The position numbers and the translations under genes are program-made. Shown here one piece after another: positions 10,072-19,400 of a stretch of DNA of 64,000 nt (position 1 is its first letter; every line of letters starts with the position of its first letter). The stretch is from Listeria floridensis FSL S10-1187 (lineage in GTDB: Bacteria > Bacillota > Bacilli > Lactobacillales > Listeriaceae), in assembly GCF_000525875.1 (NCBI RefSeq), contig NZ_AODF01000006.1, forward strand, positions 1 through 64,000, given 5' to 3'. The notes beneath the pieces are model-generated. The model did no database searches, was not told where the DNA came from, and saw only the letters and a program-made list of their open reading frames with translations.

Positions 10072-11259
10072 TTATTCAGTTGCTTCAATTTTAGCATCTT
10101 GATGTGTTGGAACGATTTTCAAGAATAATAGCGCCATTCCGAAAACAGCTAAAACTGCTGCGACAATAAATGGATAGCTCGCGCCGAAGGCTTCGCTGAT
10201 TAGACCAGATAGCAATGGTGCAAATGCGGCACCGAGCCAGCGAACAAAATTGTAAGCTCCGCTTGTCACGCTACGCGCATATGGTGAATGTTCCATTACA
10301 GTCGTTGTAAAAAGCGCATTATTGATGCCAAGGATCAGCCCAGACACGATAATCAGCACAATTCGCGCAGGAAGGCTTGGGATGATACCAAGCAGCACAA
10401 GGATAACGGCGCAAGCGACTAAGGTGAACTTGAGAACGGTTTTTGAATTGAAACGCGCTTCAAGGTCATGGGCGATTTTGGCAGAACCAAGCGCTAGACA
10501 AAGGCCCCAAGCAAAAAAGACAAAACCGATTTGAATCGCAGAAAGCCCTAATACAAGGGGTGAATACGCTAAAATCGTAAAGAAACAATAATAGTAAAAC
10601 ATCCCGCTTACAGCAATTTGCAGAAATGGTTTGTAGGTAAAGAGATGTAGCATTTGCTTGATTGGGACTTCTTTTTTGGCTGTCTTTTCTTGTGCCGGTG
10701 CTTTTACTTTGAAAAGGACAAGCAAACAAGCGATAAAAATTAAGGTTGCTGTAGCAAAAAATGGATAGCGCCAAGACAAGTTGCCCAGTACGCCGCCTAG
10801 AAGCGGTCCAAATGCCATTCCAAGTCCCATAGCAGACTCATAAAGGCCAATGGCATGTGACGGTGTATGCGATAATGCAATCAGCATAGTCATGGCTGTT
10901 GCAAGGAACATTGAATTGCCAAATCCCCATCCAGCTCGGAAAAGCGAAAGTCCGGCAATGCTGTTTGAAAAGCCGCATAAAAGTGCAAAAACAGTGACAA
11001 TCGCAAGACCTGTTACGATCAGCCGCTTATCCCCTACTTTACTTGCGACAATCCCAATCGGAATCATCATCACGGCCATTACAAAAATATACGAAGTAAA
11101 AAGCATTTCTACTTGAGAATGAGTAGCACCAATACTTTCAGCGATACTTGGAAGAATCGGATCAACAATCCCAATCCCCATAAAAGCTAGTAATGAGGCT
11201 GCCGCAGTAATCCATTTCCCGGCAGCTTTTTGTTTGTCTGTCAACATAAATTGATCCAC
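10072..11259 (-). CDS. mdrL: multidrug efflux MFS transporter, MdrL-like
   Basis: 395 residues with twelve predicted membrane helices, DHA1-type drug:H+ antiporter. The first loop reads PIGIVASKVGDKRLIVTG, a variant of motif A, and helix 5 contains the motif-C-like GLGMAFGPLLGGVLG. The gene is divergent from a PadR-type regulator and lies one gene away from a PFL activase, exactly the arrangement of lmo1409 (mdrL) and lmo1408 (ladR) in L. monocytogenes, where MdrL exports dyes, quaternary ammonium compounds and macrolides (known for that homologue). The start is uncertain: GTG 11259 or ATG 11247, the latter spaced better from AGAAAGAAG. A TTGACA-N17-TAAAAT promoter overlaps a PadR-type operator. 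Confidence 0.85.
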   Translation of the reverse strand: MDQFMLTDKQKAAGKWITAAASLLAFMGIGIVDPILPSIAESIGATHSQVEMLFTSYIFVMAVMMIPIGIVASKVGDKRLIVTGLAIVTVFALLCGFSNSIAGLSLFRAGWGFGNSMFLATAMTMLIALSHTPSHAIGLYESAMGLGMAFGPLLGGVLGNLSWRYPFFATATLIFIACLLVLFKVKAPAQEKTAKKEVPIKQMLHLFTYKPFLQIAVSGMFYYYCFFTILAYSPLVLGLSAIQIGFVFFAWGLCLALGSAKIAHDLEARFNSKTVLKFTLVACAVILVLLGIIPSLPARIVLIIVSGLILGINNALFTTTVMEHSPYARSVTSGAYNFVRWLGAAFAPLLSGLISEAFGASYPFIVAAVLAVFGMALLFLKIVPTHQDAKIEATE

Positions 11260-11285
11260 TTCTTTCTTTTTTTCTCGACTTTCTT

Positions 11286-11314
11286 ATTTTATTCCTGTTT
11301 ATTTCATATGTCAA
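11286..11314 (-). promoter_or_regulatory. mdrL promoter
   Basis: On the minus strand a consensus TTGACA (11309-11314), a 17-base spacer and TAAAAT (11286-11291). Confidence 0.75.
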
Positions 11315-11325
11315 TATTTACATAT
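11306..11325. promoter_or_regulatory. PadR-type operator (probable LadR site)
   Basis: A perfect ATATGT-N8-ACATAT palindrome, containing the ATGT-N8-ACAT pattern known for PadR-family repressors. It covers the -35 element of mdrL. A second, imperfect copy (ATGT-N8-GCAT, 11340-11355) overlaps the probable -35 of the divergent ladR gene. Confidence 0.7.
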
Positions 11326-11349
11326 ATAAAAAGTGACATATGTATAAAA

Positions 11350-11378
11350 TTGCATTATCTTTTTTTTTGATTTAAAAT
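11350..11378 (+). promoter_or_regulatory. probable ladR promoter
   Basis: TTGCAT (11350-11355), 17-base spacer, TAAAAT (11373-11378); the -35 overlaps the second PadR-like half-site, consistent with autoregulation. Confidence 0.5.
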
Positions 11379-11411
11379 GTAAAGGTGATGATATAGAAAG
11401 GATGATTTGAA

Positions 11412-11964
11412 ATGGCGACTGCGGTTAACTTGCTCGGCTATACGCTCCTTGAAATGATTGCTCGTGAAGCTTCGAGCGGCTATGATTTAGCGTATCGGCT
11501 GAAAATTATGCAAAATACGCACCACAGTCAAATCTATCCAATGCTCGCTAAATTAGAAGAACTTGGTTATCTCGTTTCTTATACACGTCAGCAGAACGGG
11601 AAGCCAAACAAAAAAAATTTATGCTATCACTTTTTCTGGGATAGAACTACTTGAAGCTTGGTCTAAAACAGCTGTAAAGTCTCCAGTGTTACGCGATGAA
11701 TTTGTCATTAAGATTCAGCTCGATTGGTTGAATCCTGAACGAACAAAGGAACTTCTTGAAGAACGAGTTGCTTACCTCGATGAACAGCTTATATTAACCA
11801 GCGCAACGCTTCATTCGATTGAAGAAAACCTAGGACTTGTTTCAGAAAGTGAGCGTGCGGGTAACATGCCCTACCAGATTTATGAACGCAAGTACGAGTT
11901 GACAATGGCTGAAAAAAGATGGTGCCAAAGTTTACTTGAACACAAAAAAACCACTCGCTCTTAA
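11412..11964 (+). CDS. ladR: PadR family transcriptional repressor, LadR-like, frameshifted
   Basis: The N-terminal frame (11412-11654) holds the PadR winged helix: LLGYTLLEMIAREASSGYDL, then HHSQIYPMLAKLEELGYLVS. It breaks in the run of eight A at 11610-11617. The other frame continues IYAITFSGIELLEAWSK and then the helical C-terminal dimerisation domain (VirR/PadR C), ending at 11964. Joined, the protein has about 183 residues, normal for this family. In L. monocytogenes LadR represses mdrL and responds to the pump's substrates; the divergent layout and the operator between the two genes support the same role here. The break sits in a homopolymer and is probably a sequencing error; if real, the repressor would lose its dimer domain and mdrL would be derepressed. 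Start ATG 11412 follows AAAGGATGA. Confidence 0.85.
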
Positions 11965-11981
11965 AGAGCAAGTGGTTTTTT
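11945..11981. terminator. bidirectional terminator between ladR and the PFL activase gene
   Basis: A long hairpin (A run, CCACT, GCTCT paired with AGAGC, AGTGG, T run; one C/A mismatch) with a 3-base loop, A/T tails on both sides. It serves the convergent ladR (+) and pflC-type gene (-). Confidence 0.9.
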
Positions 11982-11982
11982 G

Positions 11983-12729
11983 TTATCTATAAGTTTGAGT
12001 TTGGAGAATTTCGTTCGCCATATCAACCGTTTCTTTATCCGGAGTTTCAATGCCTTCAAGCGGATAGCGAATGCCAAGTTTTTCCCACTTATAAACCCCC
12101 ATCGTATGATACGGCAATACTTCAACCCGTTTAACATTTGGCAAAGTAAGAATAAAATCATGCAAAGCTGTTAAATCTTTCGGATCGTCTGTTTTCGTTG
12201 GAATCAGTACATGACGAATCCAAATCGGTTGATTTTTATCGCGCAAGTAATGTGCGAAATCCAAGATTGGAGCATTTGGCCGTGAAGTTAATTTCAAATG
12301 CTTTTCAGGGTCCATTTGTTTAATATCAAGTAAAATCAAATCTGTGAGTTCCATCAAGCGATCCAATTTTTCAATAAATTCCGGTTCGCGTGTAAAACAG
12401 CCGCCGCAGCTGTCAATCGTCGTGTGAATACCTGCTTCCTTACAAAGTGTGAATAGTTCGATCAAAAAATCGACTTGTAGAAGCGGTTCGCCGCCACTGA
12501 CCGTGATACCGCCGCCGGTTGCGTCCCAAAATTCTTTATATTTTATAGCTTCATTAAAAACATCTTCTGCCGTTCGCTCCGTTCCAGTCCCAATTTTCCA
12601 CGTATCAGGGTTATGGCAAAACTGGCAGCGTAACAAACATCCTTGCATAAAAACAATAAAACGAACACCTGGACCGTCAACCGTTCCCATCGTTTCCGTA
12701 GAATGAACATGGCCGATTACTTTTTCCAT
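11983..12729 (-). CDS. pflC: pyruvate formate-lyase-activating enzyme (radical SAM)
   Basis: 248 residues. The radical-SAM cluster motif CLLRCQFCHNPDTW (CX3CX2C) lies near residue 30, followed by GGGITVSGGEPLLQ, which binds S-adenosylmethionine. The enzyme makes the glycyl radical on pyruvate formate-lyase, allowing anaerobic cleavage of pyruvate to acetyl-CoA and formate. Start ATG 12729 lies behind GGAAGAAG. In L. monocytogenes the lyase gene pflB lies directly upstream (glpP-pflB-pflC); here only 285 bases separate the activase from glpP and contain no lyase sequence, so its partner must be elsewhere in the genome. Confidence 0.9.
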   Translation of the reverse strand: MEKVIGHVHSTETMGTVDGPGVRFIVFMQGCLLRCQFCHNPDTWKIGTGTERTAEDVFNEAIKYKEFWDATGGGITVSGGEPLLQVDFLIELFTLCKEAGIHTTIDSCGGCFTREPEFIEKLDRLMELTDLILLDIKQMDPEKHLKLTSRPNAPILDFAHYLRDKNQPIWIRHVLIPTKTDDPKDLTALHDFILTLPNVKRVEVLPYHTMGVYKWEKLGIRYPLEGIETPDKETVDMANEILQTQTYR

Positions 12730-12772
12730 TGTCTTCTTCCTTTCAATCGTCTTTCCTTACATTTGATTTTAT

Positions 12773-12786
12773 TGTAAGCGTTCTTT
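12773..12786. promoter_or_regulatory. possible degenerate CcpA (cre) site upstream of the activase gene
   Basis: TGTAAGCG at 12773-12780 matches the strong half of the cre consensus, but the distal half is not conserved. Tentative. A minus-strand TTGGTC-N17-TATAAC promoter-like pair lies further upstream, near 12960-12990. Confidence 0.3.
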
Positions 12787-12999
12787 TGTGCATTTCTGAA
12801 CGTGAATAATTAAACGTAAATCTATACTGTTATCATAACATATTATTAGAAAAATGCTACAGTTTTTTGCTTGAAAGTTCATCCAACCGAGAAATTCCTT
12901 AATTTACCAAACTTCACGCTAACAAACTTATTTCCTGTACTATTAAACACGTTCTGTTCTGTTATAATACAAATTGACATTCAGACCAAACTGTATAAT

Positions 13000-13029
13000 A
13001 AAAGCCGTTCTTAATCAAGAACGGCTTTT
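13000..13029 (-). terminator. intrinsic terminator overlapping the glpP stop codon
   Basis: A perfect 13-bp stem (13000-13012 with 13017-13029), 4-base loop. The glpP TGA lies inside it. On the minus strand the tail is TTTTATTAT. Confidence 0.85.
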
Positions 13030-13581
13030 TTGCCAAAGTGATTTATCTGAAGTCGTCACTGCTGTCGCACCAGCCGCAAGCACAGCATCAATTTGATCAT
13101 ACCTTTCAATCAAACCGCCGGCAATTACAGGAATATCCATCGCTTGAATCATCTTTCCGATTTGCTCAGGTAAAATACCTGGTAAAAGTTCAATCGCATC
13201 CGGCTGTACTTTTTCGATCAGCGTTGAACCTTTCGTATAGGCACTCGAATCAATCATAAATAGGCGTTGAATTGCCAAAACTTTATGCTGTTTCGCCTTT
13301 AAAATCACGTTCCCTCGCGTTGAAATTATCCCATCCGGACGAATTTCCTGACAAAGAAAATCAATCGCATAATCATCATTCTTTAAACCATTTACAAGAT
13401 CAGCATGGAGCAGTACTTTCTTTCCCGTGGATTTCGCAAATTTGACAAGTGAACCAAGCTGAGCAACATGTGTTTCGAGCATGACCATATAAGTTGCATC
13501 TGAAAGTTCAGCAATCTTTTCAATATCCCTTTGATTATGGGCTGCTGGAATAATCCGTTGCCCGTTAAATAAATCTTTCAC
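13015..13581 (-). CDS. glpP: glycerol uptake operon antiterminator GlpP
   Basis: 188 residues, TIM-barrel-like GlpP family (PF04309): AAHNQRDIEKIAELSD near the start, GKKVLLHADLVNGL, DGIISTRGN, PDAIELLPGI and the phosphate-loop-like IPVIAGGLI. In Bacillus GlpP binds glycerol-3-phosphate and then the leader RNA of glp transcripts, preventing termination. A matching leader terminator lies upstream of glpF in this same window (24805-24869), about 11 kb away. Start GTG 13581, behind AAGGAGAG at a slightly long distance. It follows mutL by 20 bases and is probably cotranscribed with mutSL, as in L. monocytogenes. Confidence 0.9.
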   Translation of the reverse strand: MKDLFNGQRIIPAAHNQRDIEKIAELSDATYMVMLETHVAQLGSLVKFAKSTGKKVLLHADLVNGLKNDDYAIDFLCQEIRPDGIISTRGNVILKAKQHKVLAIQRLFMIDSSAYTKGSTLIEKVQPDAIELLPGILPEQIGKMIQAMDIPVIAGGLIERYDQIDAVLAAGATAVTTSDKSLWQKSRS

Positions 13582-13601
13582 CTTTTACGTTGCTCTCCTT
13601 T

Positions 13602-15419
13602 TTACATCACGCGCTTAAACATCTTCTCAAGCTCGTAAGTTGTGTACTTGATGATAACAGGTCGACCATGTGGACAAGTAAATGGATCACTTGCTTCACG
13701 AAGCGTATCAAGCAAAGCTTCCATATCCGGCATCGTCAAATAGTGATTGGCTTTGATAGACTTTTTACAGCTCATCATAATTGCCGTATCTTCTCTTAGC
13801 TTATGAATGCTTACATTTGGCTCGTGCAGTGCTTCATCCACAATTTCACGCAAAGTCGTTTCTTCTTCACCTTTTGGAAACCAAGTCGGATGCGAACGAA
13901 TGATAAAGCTATTTTGCCCAAAAGGCTCCATGAACACACCAACATCCTCTAATTTTTCTTTTGCTTCCGTAAGCCGTAAAAACTCGTCTGCTGTGAACTC
14001 AAGCACGATTGGAACAAGCAATTCTTGAAGTTCACGGCTCACTTCACCGATTTTCTCGCGATAAAATTCATATTTAATCCGCTCTTGCGCGGCATGCTGA
14101 TCAATAATATAAAGTCCTTCTTCATTTTGCGCTAAAATATACGTCGCATGCATCTGTCCGATTGGATACATTTTTGGAATCCTTTCCGGTTTTTCTTCAG
14201 GAACCGGAGCCGCATCACTTACATACACCTCTTCTTGTTCGAAGACAAATGGCTCAGAATCTGCTTCATTTTGTTCTGGAATAAACTCGGGCACAGAAGG
14301 TTTTTCAAATAGCATCTGTGTTACAGGTTTATCATCTTGATCCAACTTTTCTTGATCTGGCTTATCATCCAAACGAATTTTCAGTTGTTCCGATTGCAAT
14401 TTTTCTCGCTTTGAAACTGCACCATCTGGGATAAGCTGTAGCTTATGAAAAGCATCCTTAATCGCTGCCGTAATTAGCTGACCAAGTTCCTTTTCCTTAC
14501 TAAGACGCACTTCAAGCTTTGCCGGATGAACATTCACATCAATAATAATCGGGTCCATCTCGATTTCAAGTACGATAATTGGAAAACGGCCAATTGGAAG
14601 GAGTGTATGATAACCTTCTTGAATCGCCTTTACTAGTGCAAAATTCTTGATATAGCGTCCATTAATAATTGTTGAAATATAATTGCGGTTAGAGCGGTTG
14701 ATTTCCGGCAAAACGCCGTATCCCGAAATCTTAAAATCAAGCGATTCCGCTTCAATCGGTACCGTCTTCTTGGCAATTTGAACGCCGTAGATTGCGGCAA
14801 TCACTTGCCGCAAATCCCCATTTCCGCTAGTAGAAAGGAGCGGTTTTCCGTTATGAGACAACCTAAAGCTGATAGTTGGATGAGCAAGCGCTAAACGATT
14901 GATGACATCCGTAATATTGCCAAGTTCAGTTGGAAGACTTTTCAAGTATTTTAACCGCGCCGGGGTATTATAAAAAAGCTCACTCACTTCAATTTCCGTG
15001 CCTCGTCGTGCAGAATCGCTGTGTTTATCAATTTCTTTTCCACCTTCGATCACGATCGTCGTTCCCATTTCACCAGAAGAAGTGGTCATTTTCACCTTAG
15101 CGACAGAAGCGATACTTGGCAGAGCTTCGCCTCGAAAACCAAGTGTATGCACCCGAAACAAATCTTTTTCTGTTTTAATCTTGCTTGTAGCGTGGCGCAA
15201 GAAAGCAGTGGAAACATCTTCCGGTTCAATGCCGAGACCATTATCAATGACCGTCATTTTGGATAAGCCCGCTTCTTCAATCAAAATATCGATCACACTG
15301 CTTTTCGCATCAATCGCGTTTTCAACAAGTTCCTTGATTACGGAAGCAGGACGTTCTACTACTTCCCCAGCTGCAATCTTATTGGAGAGGTCATCCGTTA
15401 ATTCGATAATTTTCGCCAC
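13602..15419 (-). CDS. mutL: DNA mismatch repair protein MutL
   Basis: 605 residues. The GHKL ATPase motifs are all at the N-terminus: [11 protein letters not shown] (residues about 30-40), DNGLGI, and [10 protein letters not shown] followed by the GT-containing loop. A linker rich in E/P/D (residues about 340-410) separates the C-terminal dimerisation/endonuclease domain. That domain contains [12 protein letters not shown], the latent endonuclease motif of non-E. coli MutL, and a late CPHGRP metal-binding motif. It works with MutS in post-replicative mismatch repair, nicking the new strand. Start GTG 15419, behind AAGGATGTG; 12 bases after the mutS stop. Confidence 0.97.
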   Translation of the reverse strand: MAKIIELTDDLSNKIAAGEVVERPASVIKELVENAIDAKSSVIDILIEEAGLSKMTVIDNGLGIEPEDVSTAFLRHATSKIKTEKDLFRVHTLGFRGEALPSIASVAKVKMTTSSGEMGTTIVIEGGKEIDKHSDSARRGTEIEVSELFYNTPARLKYLKSLPTELGNITDVINRLALAHPTISFRLSHNGKPLLSTSGNGDLRQVIAAIYGVQIAKKTVPIEAESLDFKISGYGVLPEINRSNRNYISTIINGRYIKNFALVKAIQEGYHTLLPIGRFPIIVLEIEMDPIIIDVNVHPAKLEVRLSKEKELGQLITAAIKDAFHKLQLIPDGAVSKREKLQSEQLKIRLDDKPDQEKLDQDDKPVTQMLFEKPSVPEFIPEQNEADSEPFVFEQEEVYVSDAAPVPEEKPERIPKMYPIGQMHATYILAQNEEGLYIIDQHAAQERIKYEFYREKIGEVSRELQELLVPIVLEFTADEFLRLTEAKEKLEDVGVFMEPFGQNSFIIRSHPTWFPKGEEETTLREIVDEALHEPNVSIHKLREDTAIMMSCKKSIKANHYLTMPDMEALLDTLREASDPFTCPHGRPVIIKYTTYELEKMFKRVM

Positions 15420-15431
15420 ACAATCACATCC

Positions 15432-18079
15432 TTATTTCAATTTACTTTGCAGTTCAAATAGTTTGTTCATAGCATCAAGCGGCGTCATTTGCATTAAATT
15501 AAGCATCTTAATTTCCGCTTCAATCCGGTTAGGCTTTTCTTTTTCTGCTTTCGGTTTTTCTTCAATTTCAAATAGTGGAAGTTGTACCTCTTCATCCGCA
15601 ACCAGTTTTTCAACTTGATAAGTCGGTTCAGAACTTTCACGTACCATTTGCCGTTCAGAGGGCTTGTTGATCTGGGCTTCATTCAACAAATTTTTCTCGC
15701 CCTCTTCAAGCGTTTGTAAAATCTCAGCCGCACGTTCAATTAAAGACTTTGGCAAACGTGCCAGCTCAGCAACGTGAATCCCATAGCTTTTATCTGCGGG
15801 GCCGTCTTTAATCTTATGCAAGAAAACAACTTTTCCATTTTCTTCTACCGCACTGACATGAATGTTTTTAAGATGAGGCAACTCTTCTTCAAGTACCGTC
15901 AGTTCATGATAATGCGTTGAGAAGAGTGTCTTTGCTTGAACGTTTTCATGAATGTACTCAATGATCGCTTGGGCAAGTGCCATCCCGTCATACGTTGCCG
16001 TTCCTCTTCCGATTTCATCAAATAAAATCAAACTATTTTTCGTCGCATGTACAATCGCATTCCGCGCCTCAAGCATCTCTACCATGAACGTACTTTGCCC
16101 TGCAATCAAGTCATCAGCCGCACCAATCCGCGTAAATACCCGATCAAAAATTGGTAAAATCGCTTCCTTTGCTGGAACAAAACAACCAACTTGTGCGCAA
16201 ATCGCCGTCAGTGCTATTTGACGCATATACGTGCTCTTACCGGACATGTTAGGACCCGTGATTAGCAAAATCTCACGATCATCAGACATCGTGCAATCAT
16301 TCGCCACATAACTTTGTGCGCCCATCACTCGTTCAACCACTGGATGACGCCCTTCCGTAATTTGAAGTGTACCATCTTCACTTAACGTTGGACGAACGAA
16401 ATGATTTCGCTCACTGACTTCAGCAAAACTTTGTAAGCAGTCAATTTCACTAATTGATTTAGCAAGCTTTTGCAATCGCTCAATATAATGTTTGACCGCT
16501 TCTCTTACCTCCGTAAACAACTGATATTCGAGCTCGACAGATTTCTCTTCCGCATCAAGAATCAGCCGTTCCTTTTCTTTCAGTTCAGGCGTAATATAAC
16601 GTTCTGCATTCGTCAGTGTCTGTTTCCGCTCATATCTGCCTTCTTCAAGCAAGTGAGTATTTGCGCGTGTTACTTCGATATAGTAGCCGAAAACACGATT
16701 AAATCCGACCTTAAGCGATTTTATCCCCGTAATTTGCCGTTCTTTTTGTTCAAGTTCCGCAATCCAGGTTTTCCCGTTGCGGCTGGCATCCCGGTACTGA
16801 TCTAGCTGTTCATTATAACCATCTTTAATAATCCCACCTTCACGAATCGAAAGTGGAGGCGAATCAATGATTGCTTGCTCCAATAAATCTGCCAAATCTT
16901 CACAAGGATCAAGCAAACTTGCAAGCTGATTCAAATTTTGAGCAGATTGGAGTGACCCAAGCGTTGCCTTGATTTTAGGGATTTGAAACAACGAGTTACG
17001 TAGTTGAACCAAATCACGAGCATTCACATTTCCATAAGCAACACGACCAGAAAGTCGTTCCAAATCGTAAACATTCTTCAAGTTTTCAGCCAGTTCAACC
17101 CGTTCAAAAAAGTGTTTCATCAACTCTTCTACATCTGCTTGCCGAGCTGTAATGGTTTCTCTTTCAATTAAAGGTCGATCGATCCATTGCTTCAAAAGCC
17201 GTCCACCCATCGCCGTTTTCGTCTGATCAAGTAGCCAAAGAAGCGTCCCAGAACGCCCTTTCCCACGAATTGACTCCGAAAGCTCCAAGTTGCGCTTCGA
17301 ATAATAATCCATTTTCATAAAATGCGTCGTTTCATAATGTATCGCTTTTTGAAGATGACCTAGATCTCGCTTTTGCGTTTCCGTTAAATAGTGTAGCAAG
17401 AGCATTACTGCTTTTTTCTCCGAAAGCGCCATTGATCGATCAATCAGTGCATCGCTTTCCTTTGTTGGTTCCGCAGAATCATGTATCGAAACCAGTAAAC
17501 CAAGTTGTTCGCGAGCTGTATCTGATATGAATCCAGCATCATCTGGACGCGCCACAACTTCTTTTGAAGCAAGCGTTGAAAGTTCATTCACAAGACGATC
17601 TTCTCCAAGTTCAAGCACCGTAGATTTCAATTCTCCCGTCGAAAGATCCGAATAGGCAAAACCGAATTCCTTATCCTCATAGACATAAAAAGCCGCAATA
17701 TAATTATTTTCTTTTTCCTTTAAACCTTTCTCATCCATCACCGTTCCCGGTGAAATTAGCTGCACGACTTCTCGCTTCACCATGCCTTTGGTCGTCTTCG
17801 GATCTTCCACTTGCTCACAGATCGCAACCTTATATCCTTTTTCAATCAACGTATCAATATAACCGCTTGCAGAATGATAAGGAACGCCGCACATCGGTAT
17901 CTTTTCCGTGCCGCCACCCTCACGTCCTGTCAGCGTAATCTCCAAAATTTGCGATGCTTTAAGCGCATCGTCAAAAAACATTTCATAAAAATCGCCTAAG
18001 CGAAAAAAATAAAAAAAGCGTCTTGATAATTCTCTTTAATCGCTAAATATTGTTTCATCATTGGTGTATATTCGACCAT
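15432..18079 (-). CDS. mutS: DNA mismatch recognition ATPase MutS, frame broken near the N-terminus
   Basis: About 880 residues. The long frame begins at 17981 ([10 protein letters not shown]), but the true N-terminus lies upstream in another frame: [20 protein letters not shown] from ATG 18079, with AGGGGATGAG as ribosome site. The two frames meet in adjacent runs of seven T (18003-18017, as A7-T-A7 on the plus strand), where normal MutS reads [16 protein letters not shown]; removing one base from each run restores exactly this. Further on are [15 protein letters not shown] (Walker A) and [13 protein letters not shown] (Walker B), and a C-terminal helix for MutL/beta-clamp contact. MutS scans DNA as a dimer and binds mismatches through the N-terminal F-x-E region. 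The break is most likely a sequencing error. Confidence 0.95.
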
Positions 18080-18164
18080 TTTTTCACTCATCCCCTATAT
18101 TAAACACATTTTACTCAATTATACCATAAACGAAAACTGCTTTCTCTTATGAAAAAAGCAGTTC

Positions 18165-18530
18165 CTAGACATCCTTTTGCTCAAGGTTTTTCGTAACAAT
18201 CTGATCAATTTCTTGTGTCACAGCTTGGAGCAGGTCATTGGCTTCCGCTTGTGCGCGTCTAAAATCACGAACGACAGGCAAGCTGTCAATCTCTAAACGC
18301 AGTGCATCAATTTGCGCCTCCGTTTCCTTCATAGCTTCAAATTTCCCGTAATGTTCTAGATTTACCGACTGCTTTTGCAAAAGTTTAATTTCAGCAATTT
18401 TCGCCTGCACCTTCGTGTTTGCATCAATCGTTTCTTCCGCTTTTCGGTAAAAAGCAATTTCTTCCGTATTTAAAAGTGCATCACGCAATTCCTCAGCTTT
18501 TCTTAAAATCTCTTCCCGATTCGTTTCCAT
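18165..18530 (-). CDS. ricA: RicA/YmcA, regulator of RNase Y complex
   Basis: 121 residues, nearly all alpha-helical, with the Com_YlbF family pattern (PF06133): LLNTEEIAFYRKAEETIDAN, then a helix up to LPVVRDFRRAQAEANDLLQ. In B. subtilis YmcA (RicA) forms a complex with YlbF and YaaT that steers RNase Y maturation of operon mRNAs and affects competence and biofilm formation. It is cytosolic. ATG 18530 is preferred over TTG 18533; GAGGAGG lies 14-20 bases upstream. Position between ymdB and mutS matches L. monocytogenes lmo1401-1402-1403. Confidence 0.88.
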   Translation of the reverse strand: METNREEILRKAEELRDALLNTEEIAFYRKAEETIDANTKVQAKIAEIKLLQKQSVNLEHYGKFEAMKETEAQIDALRLEIDSLPVVRDFRRAQAEANDLLQAVTQEIDQIVTKNLEQKDV

Positions 18531-18548
18531 CAAAAATAAACGGCCTCC

Positions 18549-19349
18549 TCATTCATAAAATGGGTGATCCTCATTAATCAAAATTCGGTCAATCTTACTT
18601 GCCCGACCAGTTGTGGCATCAAACGTCACAAGACAACCAGAAAGAAGCGCCCGTCCAGATTTCGGCACTTCAAACCTCGTTGGTAGCTGCGTCTTAAAAC
18701 GGCGCAGAACAGCTTCTTTTTCCATTCCAAGCACTGCATCGTAAGGTCCGGTCATTCCTGAGTCTGTTAAGTAAGCCGTTCCGCCCGGCAAAATCCGATT
18801 ATCCGAAGTTTGGACATGTGTGTGCGTCCCAACGACTGCCGTTACCCGGCCATCTAAATGCCAACCCATCGCTTGTTTTTCGCTGGTCGTCTCCGCGTGA
18901 AAATCGACAAAAATCAGCGAAGTTTTCTTTCTTGCCTCTTCGATAAGCTCGTCTGCTTTTTTAAAAGGATCACCTAAATCCTGTCCCATAAATGTTCGTC
19001 CTTGCAAATTGATGACTGCAACGAGATCATTATTCGATTTCACATAAACCATACCCGTACCAGGAGTTCCGTTTGGGAAATTTGCCGGCCTCACCAAGTA
19101 TTTGGCATCCTCAATAAACTCAAAAATATCACGATTATCGAAACCATGATTGCCAAGGGTTACAGCGTTTGCACCAAGCTCAAGAAAGCCCTTGTATATC
19201 TTTTCAGTGATACCACGTCCAGAAGCAGCATTCTCACCATTAATAATCGTCACAGTTGGCTTATATTTTTTCTTCAGTTTCGGCAAGTACTCGGCTACAG
19301 TATCACGTCCAATTGAACCAACAATATCGCCAATAAATAAAATTTTCAT
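18549..19349 (-). CDS. ymdB: YmdB-type metallophosphoesterase (2',3'-cyclic nucleotide phosphodiesterase)
   Basis: 266 residues. The binuclear metal motifs of the calcineurin-like YmdB family are clear: MKILFIGDIVGSIGRD at the start, INGENAASGRG near residue 40, TLGNHGFDNRDIF near residue 65, FVDFHAETTSEKQA near 150, VVGTHTHVQTSD near 175. In B. subtilis YmdB hydrolyses 2',3'-cAMP and influences biofilm/motility decisions. Start is ATG 19349, which begins exactly at the family N-terminus; the frame extends further upstream without a better ribosome site. It precedes ricA by 18 bases. Confidence 0.92.
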   Translation of the reverse strand: MKILFIGDIVGSIGRDTVAEYLPKLKKKYKPTVTIINGENAASGRGITEKIYKGFLELGANAVTLGNHGFDNRDIFEFIEDAKYLVRPANFPNGTPGTGMVYVKSNNDLVAVINLQGRTFMGQDLGDPFKKADELIEEARKKTSLIFVDFHAETTSEKQAMGWHLDGRVTAVVGTHTHVQTSDNRILPGGTAYLTDSGMTGPYDAVLGMEKEAVLRRFKTQLPTRFEVPKSGRALLSGCLVTFDATTGRASKIDRILINEDHPFYE

Positions 19350-19400
19350 TTCATAAACTCCGTTCTTTTTCGAGTAGTCATTATAACCCAATCGCTTTTT

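Noticed and set aside
14998-15618. 206-codon plus-strand open frame across mutL/mutS
   Set aside because: It is antisense to conserved coding sequence, has no ribosome site, and its composition is a mirror of the mutL frame.
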